This document shows positions 24,661 to 32,661 of a stretch of 64,000 nucleotides of DNA, in pieces. The notes below the pieces were generated by a model that worked only from the letters and a program-made list of their open reading frames with translations, was not told where the DNA came from and ran no database searches. The DNA comes from Paenibacillus_V sp046244365 (GTDB taxonomy: Bacteria > Bacillota > Bacilli > Paenibacillales > NBRC-103111). Made by a program: the position numbers and the translations under genes. Position 1 is the first letter of the stretch, and each line of letters opens with the position of its first letter. Location: NCBI RefSeq assembly GCF_046244365.1, contig NZ_CP176395.1:744001-808000 (forward strand), in the 5' to 3' direction.

Positions 24661-25536
24661 ATGAAGATTCAACGCTCGGAGAAATGGTTTCTAGGGGTGA
24701 ACGCCGCCTTTTTCACCGCGTTGTGCTTTACGATGGTCTCCCCCATTATTCATCTGATCTCCGTTTCGCTCAGCGACCCGAAATTTGCGAACAACAAATT
24801 GGTCGTGCTATTGCCAAAAGGCTTTCAGACGAGCGTATACGAATCGCTCCTGCACATGAAAACCATGTGGCGGGCGATGGGGGTGAGCCTCTATATTACG
24901 ATACTGGGCACGCTGCTTTGCCTACTGCTGACTTCTGCGCTTGCCTACACGCTTACGCGTCCGATGATGCCGGGACGGAAGCTGCTGCTGAAGCTGATAC
25001 TGGTTACGTTTATTTTTCCGGTGCCACTTATTCCGAGCTATTTGATGGTCAAGGAGCTAGGCATGATCAACACGCTCTGGTCTCTCATTATTCCCGGAGC
25101 AGTGGGAGCCTATAGCGTATTCATCATGAAAACGTTCTTCCAGGGCATATCGTCCGAGCTTGTCGACGCGATGAAAATAGACGGCAGCGGAGAAGCAGGC
25201 GTCTACTTCAGGCTCGTGCTGCCCTTGTCCGGACCGGTTCTCGCGACAATTGCACTGTTCCATTCCGTGGGAACGTGGAACAGCTATTTCGGAGCCATGA
25301 TTTACCTTCGTTCGAAGGAGCTGTATCCGCTCCAGCTGCTGCTCAAAAATATGGTTGCGACGAACGCGGCGGATTCCGGATTGGACAGCATCGCGGTCAC
25401 TTCCGGCGTGATGTCAAGCCCCGAGACGATCAAGGCTGCCGCCATTATTTTCTCGATGGCACCGATCATTCTCGTCTATCCGTTTTTGCAAAAATATTTC
25501 GTAAAAGGTGCAATGCTCGGATCACTGAAAGAGTAG
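24661..25536 (+). CDS. ABC transporter permease (LplC type)
   Basis: Second channel subunit, 291 residues, six predicted helices. Seen are the N-terminal helix FFTALCFTMVSPIIHLISVS, the LTSALAYTLTRPMMPGRK segment with the family's TRPxxPGR pattern, FPVPLIPSYLMVKELGMINT, the EAA loop VDAMKIDGSGEAGVYFRLVL, and the ending FVKGAMLGSLKE. AGGAGGATACGCATA is an excellent ribosome binding site. With the preceding permease and the lipoprotein it makes one importer. Confidence 0.93.
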   Translation: MKIQRSEKWFLGVNAAFFTALCFTMVSPIIHLISVSLSDPKFANNKLVVLLPKGFQTSVYESLLHMKTMWRAMGVSLYITILGTLLCLLLTSALAYTLTRPMMPGRKLLLKLILVTFIFPVPLIPSYLMVKELGMINTLWSLIIPGAVGAYSVFIMKTFFQGISSELVDAMKIDGSGEAGVYFRLVLPLSGPVLATIALFHSVGTWNSYFGAMIYLRSKELYPLQLLLKNMVATNAADSGLDSIAVTSGVMSSPETIKAAAIIFSMAPIILVYPFLQKYFVKGAMLGSLKE

Positions 25537-25546
25537 GGAGATATGC

Positions 25547-27061
25547 GTGATGGAGAACTTCCCGGCGGGAAGCGTGAAGGCGCACATGAAGGCGGAAGCA
25601 ATTGATTCCGCTCTTTCTTTTGAAGTAGAACGGCATGCGGAATGGATGCAGCTGCGATTCGATTACGGTAAGCCCCGGACATGGCGCCAGCTCGTCGTTC
25701 GCGATCCTGCCGGCCGTCTGCGTTATACGCATTTTGACGTTGTAGAGCCGCGGAGCGCACTGCTGCACCGGGACCCCGACCTGACAGGGGTGACAGCCGT
25801 AGCCGGCGATATTATCCCGGGCCGTTGGACGGTCGAATTTCTGCGAAATGTCCCGGGACAGTTTGAACTGGAGTGGGTAATCGGGGACGGTCCGATTCCC
25901 GGCGAAGCGGGCATTCGGGATGAAGACCGCGACGTATGGAGCGAGGGCGAAGAAGCGGGGCGGAATGCGGAATTGAACCGCTACGACTGGAAGGCGTGTC
26001 AAGCGACCGGCCGCCGCTGGTACAAAGGCGACCTGCATGGCCATACGACATTGTCCGACGGCTCGCTGTCGCCGCGCGAAATGACGAGGCAGGCGGAAGC
26101 GAGAGGGTTGGACTTTTTTTTCGTTACCGAGCATAACGTGCTCCCGGCAAGCTGGCCGAAGGGAAAGCCGCTCGTTATCCCCGGCATGGAGTTCACTTCG
26201 TTCGGCAAGGGGGATTGGAACGCCTTGGGCTTGCCCGGATGGATCGATTGCTGGGGAACCGGCCTTGAGGACGGCGGCATGCACAGCCAGGAAGGTCAGA
26301 ACCGGATGATGGAGGAAGCCGCCTCGCGCGGCGCTGTGCGTACGTTCAACCATCCGCTGGCCGGACGGTTTGCTTGGCGCTACCCGGAATCGCCGCTACG
26401 TTTCGTCGACTTGCTGGAAATATGGAATAGTCCGACGAAGAAGTCGACTCCCGGGTTGACCGATAGAACGATGGTGCTGTGGAATTTGCTGTGGAACGAC
26501 GGGTATCGCGTTCCGGGCGTCGGCGGATCGGACACCCATCTTCGTCCCGATCAGAGCTACGAGGAAGGCTGTCCGCCGGACACGATCGGCGATCCGGCCA
26601 GTTATGTGCTCGCCGACCGGCTGACGCCGATCGACATCTTGAACGGCTTGCGCGCCGGGCATGTGTACGTGTCCCGCGGTCCGGAGCTTGAGGTATCGAT
26701 TCAGGCGGGAGGCCGGACGTTTACGTTCGGCGACGATCTGACGGAGGCGCTGGACGGCTCCGAGGACGGCAACGTCCGCTATCGATTGACGGTGATGCAC
26801 GCCAAAGGGGCGAAGCTGCGCGTTGTCGAGAACGGGGAGGTCATCGATACGCAGCCTATCGAGACGGACCGCTGGGAGCTTGACCAGACTTTTTCGTGGA
26901 AAGAGCGGACTTATGTGTGGCGAAGGCTGGAAGTACGAGATGCTGACGACATGCTGCTATGCTTTACGAACCCGGTTTCGCGCGGAACGAAGGAGCATGA
27001 GCTCCTTACTTGGGGACAGCTGCTGGACAGAGCGGGAATCGCGCTGGATACGCTTGTATAA
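25547..27061 (+). CDS. PHP-domain metal-dependent phosphoesterase (CehA/McbA-like)
   Basis: Cytoplasmic hydrolase of 504 residues. The PHP core starts near residue 158 with the metal-binding motif KGDLHGHTTLSDGS, followed by FFFVTEHN, PGMEFTSF, TFNHPLAG and VGGSDTHLRP, which supply the His/Asp/Glu ligands of a di- or trinuclear metal site. An N-terminal beta-sandwich (about 1-140) and a C-terminal beta domain (LRVVENGEVIDTQPIE) flank it, as in the CehA/McbA group. PHP proteins cut phosphomonoesters or phosphodiesters; the neighbouring GDPD and polyol enzymes make a phosphoester substrate plausible. The start is GTG 25547 or the adjacent ATG 25550, both behind TAGGGAG. The gap to the permease is 10 bases, so it belongs to the same operon. 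Confidence 0.85.
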   Translation: MMENFPAGSVKAHMKAEAIDSALSFEVERHAEWMQLRFDYGKPRTWRQLVVRDPAGRLRYTHFDVVEPRSALLHRDPDLTGVTAVAGDIIPGRWTVEFLRNVPGQFELEWVIGDGPIPGEAGIRDEDRDVWSEGEEAGRNAELNRYDWKACQATGRRWYKGDLHGHTTLSDGSLSPREMTRQAEARGLDFFFVTEHNVLPASWPKGKPLVIPGMEFTSFGKGDWNALGLPGWIDCWGTGLEDGGMHSQEGQNRMMEEAASRGAVRTFNHPLAGRFAWRYPESPLRFVDLLEIWNSPTKKSTPGLTDRTMVLWNLLWNDGYRVPGVGGSDTHLRPDQSYEEGCPPDTIGDPASYVLADRLTPIDILNGLRAGHVYVSRGPELEVSIQAGGRTFTFGDDLTEALDGSEDGNVRYRLTVMHAKGAKLRVVENGEVIDTQPIETDRWELDQTFSWKERTYVWRRLEVRDADDMLLCFTNPVSRGTKEHELLTWGQLLDRAGIALDTLV

Positions 27062-27106
27062 AAGGATGTTCAAGCATCCAATAATCATTCGAAGGTAGGG
27101 AATCCG

Positions 27107-27889
27107 ATGACAACTTTTATCAACATGCTGCCATATATGAACCGGATAGAAGACTGCAAGGAGCTTCTGGAGCGGTGGTCCGGCGGCTTGGAAATTTCGA
27201 TGGACGGACCGAACTGGCACGAGCCTGTCAATTGGCATGCGGAATTTGAACGTTTTAAAGGCCATCCGGGACCGTTAAGCGTACATTCGCCGATCTGGGA
27301 GCTCAATATCGCTTCGGCGCGGTTCGACTTGCTTGCGCAATATTCCGTTGATGTGTATAAGGAATGTTTGGCTTGGTCCGCACATATCGGTGCCGAACAG
27401 ATGGTGCTCCACCCGAGCTTGTACTCGACGCCACTGTTTTTGCGGAAGCAATCCCAGCAGCGGTCTATCGACAACCTGAAGCGTCTAGGCGACGAGGCCC
27501 GGAAGCTTGGCATCGACTTGGCCGTAGAAAACGTAGGATTCCGCGACGGGGCGCTTTTCGATCAGGAGGAGTTTGTCCGCTTGTTTGAAGAGATTCCGAC
27601 GATCACCGCTTTGGTGGATGTGGGGCACGCGCATATTAACGGCTGGAATACGCCGGAGCTCCTTCGCGCATTGGGGGGACGTCTCAGCGCTGTCCATCTT
27701 CACGACAACGACGGCGAGGACGATCTGCACCAGCCGGTCGGCGAAGGAACGATCGAATGGCAGCCGATTTGGGACGCGCTCAAAGAAATGCAACATCCGT
27801 TCCGTTCCATATTGGAATACCAGTTCGACACGCCGGTGGAAACGGTTCTGCAGCATGCAACGATGGTGGAGCGCGCGCTTGCCCGGTAA
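27107..27889 (+). CDS. Sugar phosphate isomerase/epimerase-like TIM-barrel protein
   Basis: Protein of 260 residues of the AP-endonuclease-2/xylose-isomerase-like barrel family. Metal-site candidates are clear: His in VLHPSLY, Glu in AVENVGF, Asp/His in LVDVGHAHING, His in VHLHDNDGEDD, and the terminal Glu in ILEYQFD. Known members epimerise or isomerise keto sugars or inositol derivatives. It lies 45 bases after the PHP gene in the same direction and is presumably cotranscribed. It is only distantly similar to the other barrel protein at 53433-54305. No signal peptide. Confidence 0.87.
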   Translation: MTTFINMLPYMNRIEDCKELLERWSGGLEISMDGPNWHEPVNWHAEFERFKGHPGPLSVHSPIWELNIASARFDLLAQYSVDVYKECLAWSAHIGAEQMVLHPSLYSTPLFLRKQSQQRSIDNLKRLGDEARKLGIDLAVENVGFRDGALFDQEEFVRLFEEIPTITALVDVGHAHINGWNTPELLRALGGRLSAVHLHDNDGEDDLHQPVGEGTIEWQPIWDALKEMQHPFRSILEYQFDTPVETVLQHATMVERALAR

Positions 27890-27992
27890 TCGAATAGGCA
27901 GGTAGAGGTAAGAGCGGAGCCTTTCGGACGGACGGGAGCCAGGCCGAACCGAAGGTCTCTGATTGAATTTTGCACGAAAGGAACGATCCTTC

Positions 27993-28757
27993 ATGATAGA
28001 GCGGCTTCAACAGAACAAGTCGATCGTCGTTGCCGGTCATAGAGGCTGGAAATCCGCCTATCCCGAGAATACCCTTCTTGCCTTTCGGGAAGCGCTCGAG
28101 CTCGGAGTCGATATGCTGGAGTTCGATCTTCGCTTTTCCAAGGATAAGACGGTCATGATCATCCACGACGAAACGGTCGATCGGACGACGGACGGCACAG
28201 GGAAAGTGAGCGACCTTACGCTCGCCGAGCTGAAACGGCTGGATGCGGGCGGATGGTTCGACAGCGTCTATGAGGGGGTGAAAATTCCTACCCTTGAGGA
28301 GCTATGTCGGCTGCTTGCCTCTTACCCGGACGTACTTCTGAACGTCGAAGTGAAATCGGGTCCCGAGGCCGGAGCGGTGGCGGCTGCGGCTATCGCCTTG
28401 CTGAAGGAATACGGGCTGCTTCCGCGATGCGTGTTCACTTGCTTTGACGCGGAGATCCTTGCCTATATTTACGATACTTACCGTTTGAAGACGCAGGGAT
28501 TTCCCGGGGAGAGCATGTCGAACTATGTACCAGGCGCTGACGGCACCTTGTCCAAGATGTGGGCGGTCGGCATCAGCATGAAGCAGTTGACGCCGCAGCT
28601 GGCGAAACAGTATGAGGAATTGGGTGTGCTCCCATGGTGCTATTGTCCTGACGATGACAAGCAGGTATACTACGCACTAGGATGCGGCACTGCTTTGATG
28701 ACCGTTAACAATCCGCTGCCCGCCTTGCGGATCCGCGAGCGATTGAATCTTGCGTGA
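27993..28757 (+). CDS. Glycerophosphodiester phosphodiesterase
   Basis: Cytoplasmic GDPD of 254 residues that hydrolyses glycerophosphodiesters to glycerol 3-phosphate and an alcohol. The signature is complete: VAGHRGWKSAYPENTLLAF with the first catalytic His and the substrate Arg, LEFDLRFSKD with metal Glu/Asp, and IIHDETVDRTTDGTG with the second catalytic His. A late VKSGPE supplies another metal ligand. A TTG 30 bases upstream (27963) would add ten residues, but AAAGGA and the start of homology favour the ATG at 27993. Placing a GDPD beside a TarJ-like dehydrogenase and an importer suggests that the imported compound is a polyol or sugar glycerophosphodiester. Confidence 0.92.
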   Translation: MIERLQQNKSIVVAGHRGWKSAYPENTLLAFREALELGVDMLEFDLRFSKDKTVMIIHDETVDRTTDGTGKVSDLTLAELKRLDAGGWFDSVYEGVKIPTLEELCRLLASYPDVLLNVEVKSGPEAGAVAAAAIALLKEYGLLPRCVFTCFDAEILAYIYDTYRLKTQGFPGESMSNYVPGADGTLSKMWAVGISMKQLTPQLAKQYEELGVLPWCYCPDDDKQVYYALGCGTALMTVNNPLPALRIRERLNLA

Positions 28758-28792
28758 TGCACGGCGCCCGAAGCGGGACGAATACAACGGCC

Positions 28793-28832
28793 AAAACCGC
28801 GATCTTGCCTAATAAGGTGCTCGCGGTTTTTG
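28793..28832 (+). terminator. Terminator or attenuator between GDPD and ribulokinase
   Basis: AAAACCGCGA and TCGCGGTTTT form a 10-bp stem, with a smaller stem in the loop, ending in a T run. It may separate araB from the rest of the operon or reduce its expression. Confidence 0.75.
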
Positions 28833-28879
28833 GTTTGCTGCGTTTATCGGAAACGTTTGAATGGAACGGGGGGAGCAGC

Positions 28880-30565
28880 TTGGAGAAACGATATGCGATA
28901 GGTATCGATTTCGGGACGGAATCGGGCAGGGTTGTTCTTGTCGATACGGACAATGGCGACGAAATCGCCGTACATACAACCCCGTATCCCCATGGCGTGA
29001 TCACGGAGCGATTGCCGGGAACAGGGAGAAGGCTGGAACCCGATTGGGCGCTTCAGCATCCCGGCGATTATGCGGAGGTGCTGAGACGATCCGTTCCCGA
29101 GGTTCTGCAGAGCTCCGGCATTGATCCGAAACAAGTAATCGGCATCGGCATCGATTTTACGTCCTGTACGATGCTTCCGGTCGATGAGCATGGGGATGCT
29201 CTGTGCTTGCAAGCCGCCTATCGGGAAGAACCGCATGCATACGTAAAGCTGTGGAAGCACCATGCCGCAGAGGAGGAATCCGCGCGGATCGATGAGCTGG
29301 CCAAGGCCAGAGGGGAGACGTTCTTAAAGCGTTACGGCGGGAAAGGCTCTTCGGAGTGGATGTTGGCCAAAATATGGCAGGTTCTGAACGAGGCGCCTCA
29401 TCTGTACGACGCTGCGCACCGGTTTATGGAGGCCGGCGATTGGATCGTTTATCGGCTGACGGGAAATCCGCTTCGAAGTGGATGCAGTGCGGGCTATAAA
29501 GCATTTTGGAACAAAAAGGGCGGGTATCCGTCGCCTCAGTTTCTGGGAGCGTTGGACGCCAGACTTGAGCGATTGACGGAAACCAAATTGTCCGGCGAAG
29601 TTCGAGCGTTAGGGGCCAAGGCGGGCGAGCTGACGGCAGAAGCGGCGGCACTGATCGGCCTATGTCCGGGGACGGCCGTAGCGGTTGCCGTCATCGACGC
29701 ACATGCGGGCGTTCCGGGGAGCGGGGCCGTGCGCCCCGGCCAGATGGTCATGGCGATGGGGACATCGCTGTGCCATTTGGTGCTGAGCGATAAAGAGATG
29801 GCTGTAGAAGGCGTCAGGGGAGTCGTCGAGGACGGCATGGTCCCGGGATTATACGGGTATGAAGCGGGTCAGCCCGCTGTGGGCGATCTTTTCGGCTGGT
29901 TTGTCGAGCGTGCAGTGCCGGCTTACGTTCGGCAGGCTGCAGAAGGCGAAGGGATCGGCGTTCACGCTTGGCTGGAGCGACGGGCCGGGAAGCTGAAGCC
30001 GGGCCAGCACGGGTTGCTCGCGCTGGATTGGTGGAACGGCAACCGCTCCGTGCTTGCGGAATCGGATTTGAGCGGGTTGATCGTCGGCTTGACGCTGCAG
30101 TCGAAGCCGGAAGACATATACCGCGCGCTGTTGGAAGCAACCGCCTTCGGCACGCGGAAAGTGATCGAGGCCTTCGAGGAGGCGGGGATCGCCGTGAACG
30201 AGCTTTTTGCATGCGGCGGCTTGCCGCAGCGAAATCGGCTGCTCATGCAGATTTATGCCGATGTTACGGGCCGCGAAATCAAGATTGCCGTGTCCTCGCA
30301 GACTCCGGCGCTCGGCGCCGCCATGTTCGGCGCCGTTGCCGCCGGCCCGGAGCGGGGAGGCTACGCTCATGTTGCGGAAGCCGCCGTCCGCATGGCGGGC
30401 ACTCCGGTCGAAGCCTTCCGGCCGAACGCCGGGCATAAAGCCGTGTACGACCGATTGTTCCGCGAGTACAACCGGATGCACGACCTATTCGGCCGCGGAG
30501 GCAGCGATGTCATGAAGGTGCTCAAGCAAATCAAGCTTCAGCAGAATGGAGGCGGCTTGGCTTGA
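28880..30565 (+). CDS. araB: Ribulokinase (FGGY carbohydrate kinase)
   Basis: ATP-dependent kinase of 561 residues, the typical AraB length. The N-terminal phosphate loop is YAIGIDFGTESGRVV, followed by the AraB-specific IGIDFTSCTMLPVD and LWKHHAAEEESARI. The second domain holds AVIDAHAGVPGSG, the ATP motif MVMAMGTSLCHLV, and the FGGY tail FACGGLPQRNRLLMQIYADV. AraB makes ribulose 5-phosphate, and family members also accept other ketopentoses and some pentitols. The frame is open from 28754 across the terminator, but GGGGGGAG at 28867-28874 before TTG 28880 and the start of homology fix the start. No araA or araD lies in the window, so arabinose breakdown in the usual form is unlikely and a polyol or ribulose route is inferred. 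Confidence 0.92.
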   Translation: MEKRYAIGIDFGTESGRVVLVDTDNGDEIAVHTTPYPHGVITERLPGTGRRLEPDWALQHPGDYAEVLRRSVPEVLQSSGIDPKQVIGIGIDFTSCTMLPVDEHGDALCLQAAYREEPHAYVKLWKHHAAEEESARIDELAKARGETFLKRYGGKGSSEWMLAKIWQVLNEAPHLYDAAHRFMEAGDWIVYRLTGNPLRSGCSAGYKAFWNKKGGYPSPQFLGALDARLERLTETKLSGEVRALGAKAGELTAEAAALIGLCPGTAVAVAVIDAHAGVPGSGAVRPGQMVMAMGTSLCHLVLSDKEMAVEGVRGVVEDGMVPGLYGYEAGQPAVGDLFGWFVERAVPAYVRQAAEGEGIGVHAWLERRAGKLKPGQHGLLALDWWNGNRSVLAESDLSGLIVGLTLQSKPEDIYRALLEATAFGTRKVIEAFEEAGIAVNELFACGGLPQRNRLLMQIYADVTGREIKIAVSSQTPALGAAMFGAVAAGPERGGYAHVAEAAVRMAGTPVEAFRPNAGHKAVYDRLFREYNRMHDLFGRGGSDVMKVLKQIKLQQNGGGLA

Positions 30566-30584
30566 AACGGGCCGTATCGCGAAG

Positions 30585-30621
30585 ACCTGGCGAAGAATCT
30601 TCCGCTAGGTTTTCTTTTTTT
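30585..30621 (+). terminator. Rho-independent terminator after araB
   Basis: ACCTGGCG and CGCTAGGT frame an inner GAAGAATCTTC palindrome; a T-rich tail of ten bases follows. Confidence 0.8.
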
Positions 30622-30687
30622 GTCCAGAGGGGCGTTGCTCGGCCGCGAACCGTGATCAACAACCGAATATTTGGAATCAATGGCCTC

Positions 30688-30711
30688 CCCTTTGCTGCGG
30701 GAGGTTTTTTC
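30688..30711 (+). terminator. Second terminator hairpin downstream of araB
   Basis: CCTCCC pairs with GGGAGG around a short loop, followed by six T. It is a backup terminator facing the convergent gene at 30830. Confidence 0.65.
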
Positions 30712-30829
30712 AAAATATAAGTTTATATGTTTCACATCATAAGAGCTTATATTTCAACGGTAAACGCAACGCGTCAAAAGACGCCGTCAGGCGTTTATCC
30801 TTGTGGTAGAACGCAGCCCGAACAACGGC

Positions 30830-32407
30830 TTATCGATTCTTGCGCGCTTCGCGGATTTTCTCCTCATACTGCCGGAAAATATTGCTTCCTTCATATAAGG
30901 TCATGACTTCTTTGCGGTATTCCGGCCAGCGCTCTCCCGATTTGTCGGAGAAAATCATTTTTACTTGCAGCTCGTTCTGCCGCGCGCGCATAATCTCCAC
31001 ATTTATCCCAAGGGGAGGGGTTAAAGTCGTGCCGAGCCCTTCGTATACCGGGATTGCGGTGACGGTTCGGTAAATCATTTTGTCTCGTTCGGTGATCCGC
31101 GAATCGACGACGGTAAGCCCCAGCACATCGGGCGCGTTCGGAGTGAAAAAACTCCAAATTTTTAAGAAGTCTCCTTTTTTCTTGATATCCTTCTCGAGAA
31201 CATCCGGTTTTAACGTGATCGTATTCCCTTCACGCGCATAGTGCTTTCCTTCGATGCCGTAATGCGTAAGCAGGAAGCCTTCTTCTCCCGCTAGCCAGTC
31301 CAATATTTTGGCGGTTTTTTTCAATTTCTCAGGGTTCAAGCCAGCCGCGTTATTGGAAAAGACGAACGGATAATCCGGGGAAACCGCCGTGCGAAGCGGC
31401 TGATTGCCAAACGGGTTGAACGGAACCCAATCGGCGGTCGGACTGACGGCCTTGCTTCTTGCTTGCAGGCTCTCCGGATTGGAGTCAAAGGCGAAGTCCA
31501 TCGTATTGCCGAGTATAATCCCGACTTTACCTTGAACGGCTTTGTCTACATGCTGATTCCCTATGTTCAGGAACCAGTCGGGGTCGATCAAGCCTTCGTT
31601 CATCACCTTCAGAATATCTGCAGTTACTTGTCCGACGCGCAAATCCATTTGCATGTCGACCAGCTTGTCATTTTCGAAGTAGGACGGGAAGATGAGCCCG
31701 TTCTTGATAAATTCCGGCCATTCCACGGAAATGCTCGTGCCGGCGCCGGCGGTCGTGAAACCGTACGTATCGTTTTTGCCATTGCCGTCCGGGTCGCGAA
31801 ATGTGAACGCTTCCATCGACTTGACATATTCGGCGTAGTTTTTTGGAATATCCAGACCGAGACGCGACAGCCAATCTTTACGGATGTAATAGGAACGGTA
31901 CGATTTCTTGTCGTAGGGGATCGGGGCACGCGCAAACTTGTTATGCACTTGGTATTCGCGCAGCTCCTTCTCGTTCATCCAGTACTTGAAATAGTTTGGC
32001 ATCGTTAAAGGCGTTACGAAGTAGGTCATGTCCGCCAGCACGTTATCGAGCGTATACTTTGCTCCGCCGTCGGGACTGATGTTCAGCCACATATCCGGCG
32101 GGTCGTTGGCGGCGAGCAGGGAAGCGATGGTCGCATTGTATTCGTCACCCGGCGGCATGGCGGTCACGTTGAGGTTGACGTTGAATTTGCTTTCGATCGT
32201 TTTTCTGACAAAATCGTCTTCAGGCTCGGGCAGACGCGAACCGGGAGACCCGCTAATAAAAAAGTGCAGAGACAGCTTCTCCTCCGATTCCTCAATGCTC
32301 GACGCTTGCTTGCCTGTACCCGGCAAACCGTACTCCAGCCAGGCATACGTGCCGAGCGCGGCGATGAAGAGGGCCAGTCCGGCGATTCCTATTTTGGTAA
32401 TTTTCAT
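30830..32407 (-). CDS. ABC-type extracellular solute-binding protein without lipobox
   Basis: Binding protein of 525 residues of the LipO/YtcQ branch. It shows LLAANDPPDMWLN, IPYDKKSYRSYYIRKDWL, FRDPDGNGKNDTYGFTTAG (the DPDGNG loop usual in this branch) and the terminal GSNIFRQYEEKIREARK. The N-terminus has one hydrophobic helix (IGIAGLALFIAALGTYAWL) but no Cys for lipid attachment, so the protein is membrane-anchored by that helix or fully released. No permease genes accompany it. It is divergent from the AraC/YesN regulator at 32662, a usual arrangement for a sensor or auxiliary binding protein. ATG start; the ribosome binding site is GGGAGAGG. Confidence 0.88.
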   Translation of the reverse strand: MKITKIGIAGLALFIAALGTYAWLEYGLPGTGKQASSIEESEEKLSLHFFISGSPGSRLPEPEDDFVRKTIESKFNVNLNVTAMPPGDEYNATIASLLAANDPPDMWLNISPDGGAKYTLDNVLADMTYFVTPLTMPNYFKYWMNEKELREYQVHNKFARAPIPYDKKSYRSYYIRKDWLSRLGLDIPKNYAEYVKSMEAFTFRDPDGNGKNDTYGFTTAGAGTSISVEWPEFIKNGLIFPSYFENDKLVDMQMDLRVGQVTADILKVMNEGLIDPDWFLNIGNQHVDKAVQGKVGIILGNTMDFAFDSNPESLQARSKAVSPTADWVPFNPFGNQPLRTAVSPDYPFVFSNNAAGLNPEKLKKTAKILDWLAGEEGFLLTHYGIEGKHYAREGNTITLKPDVLEKDIKKKGDFLKIWSFFTPNAPDVLGLTVVDSRITERDKMIYRTVTAIPVYEGLGTTLTPPLGINVEIMRARQNELQVKMIFSDKSGERWPEYRKEVMTLYEGSNIFRQYEEKIREARKNR

Positions 32408-32518
32408 TTGTCCCTCTCCCAGCAGTTGAACCTTCTTCCTTTTATATTAGTGGTTTGGGCCTGTTAAATAAAGAGTTTCTTCCCTAACATGAGGCGGAAT
32501 AAATTATTGTTCATCCTG

Positions 32519-32535
32519 TGATAAAATCGATGATT
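32519..32535 (+). promoter_or_regulatory. TGATAAAATCG regulatory site upstream of the AraC gene
   Basis: TGATAAAATCGATGATT contains the quasi-palindrome AAAATC-GAT-GATTTA. The same word occurs at four other places before genes in this window. It lies in the divergent region between the orphan binding protein and the regulator, about 130 bases before the latter. Confidence 0.5.
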
Positions 32536-32661
32536 TACGCGGGACCTCTTCTTATCGTATATGTGATTCACCGGTTTGGCACCGATGTTTAGTGGTTTAC
32601 ATGAACGGAAGCAGCAAGTACTATTTATGAAAAGAAATTGATTTCACTCCGGAGGAGTCTC

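Noticed and set aside
28754..28879. Upstream extension of the ribulokinase frame by 42 codons
   Set aside because: It runs through a terminator hairpin and adds residues absent from AraB proteins; TTG 28880 with GGGGGGAG is the better start.
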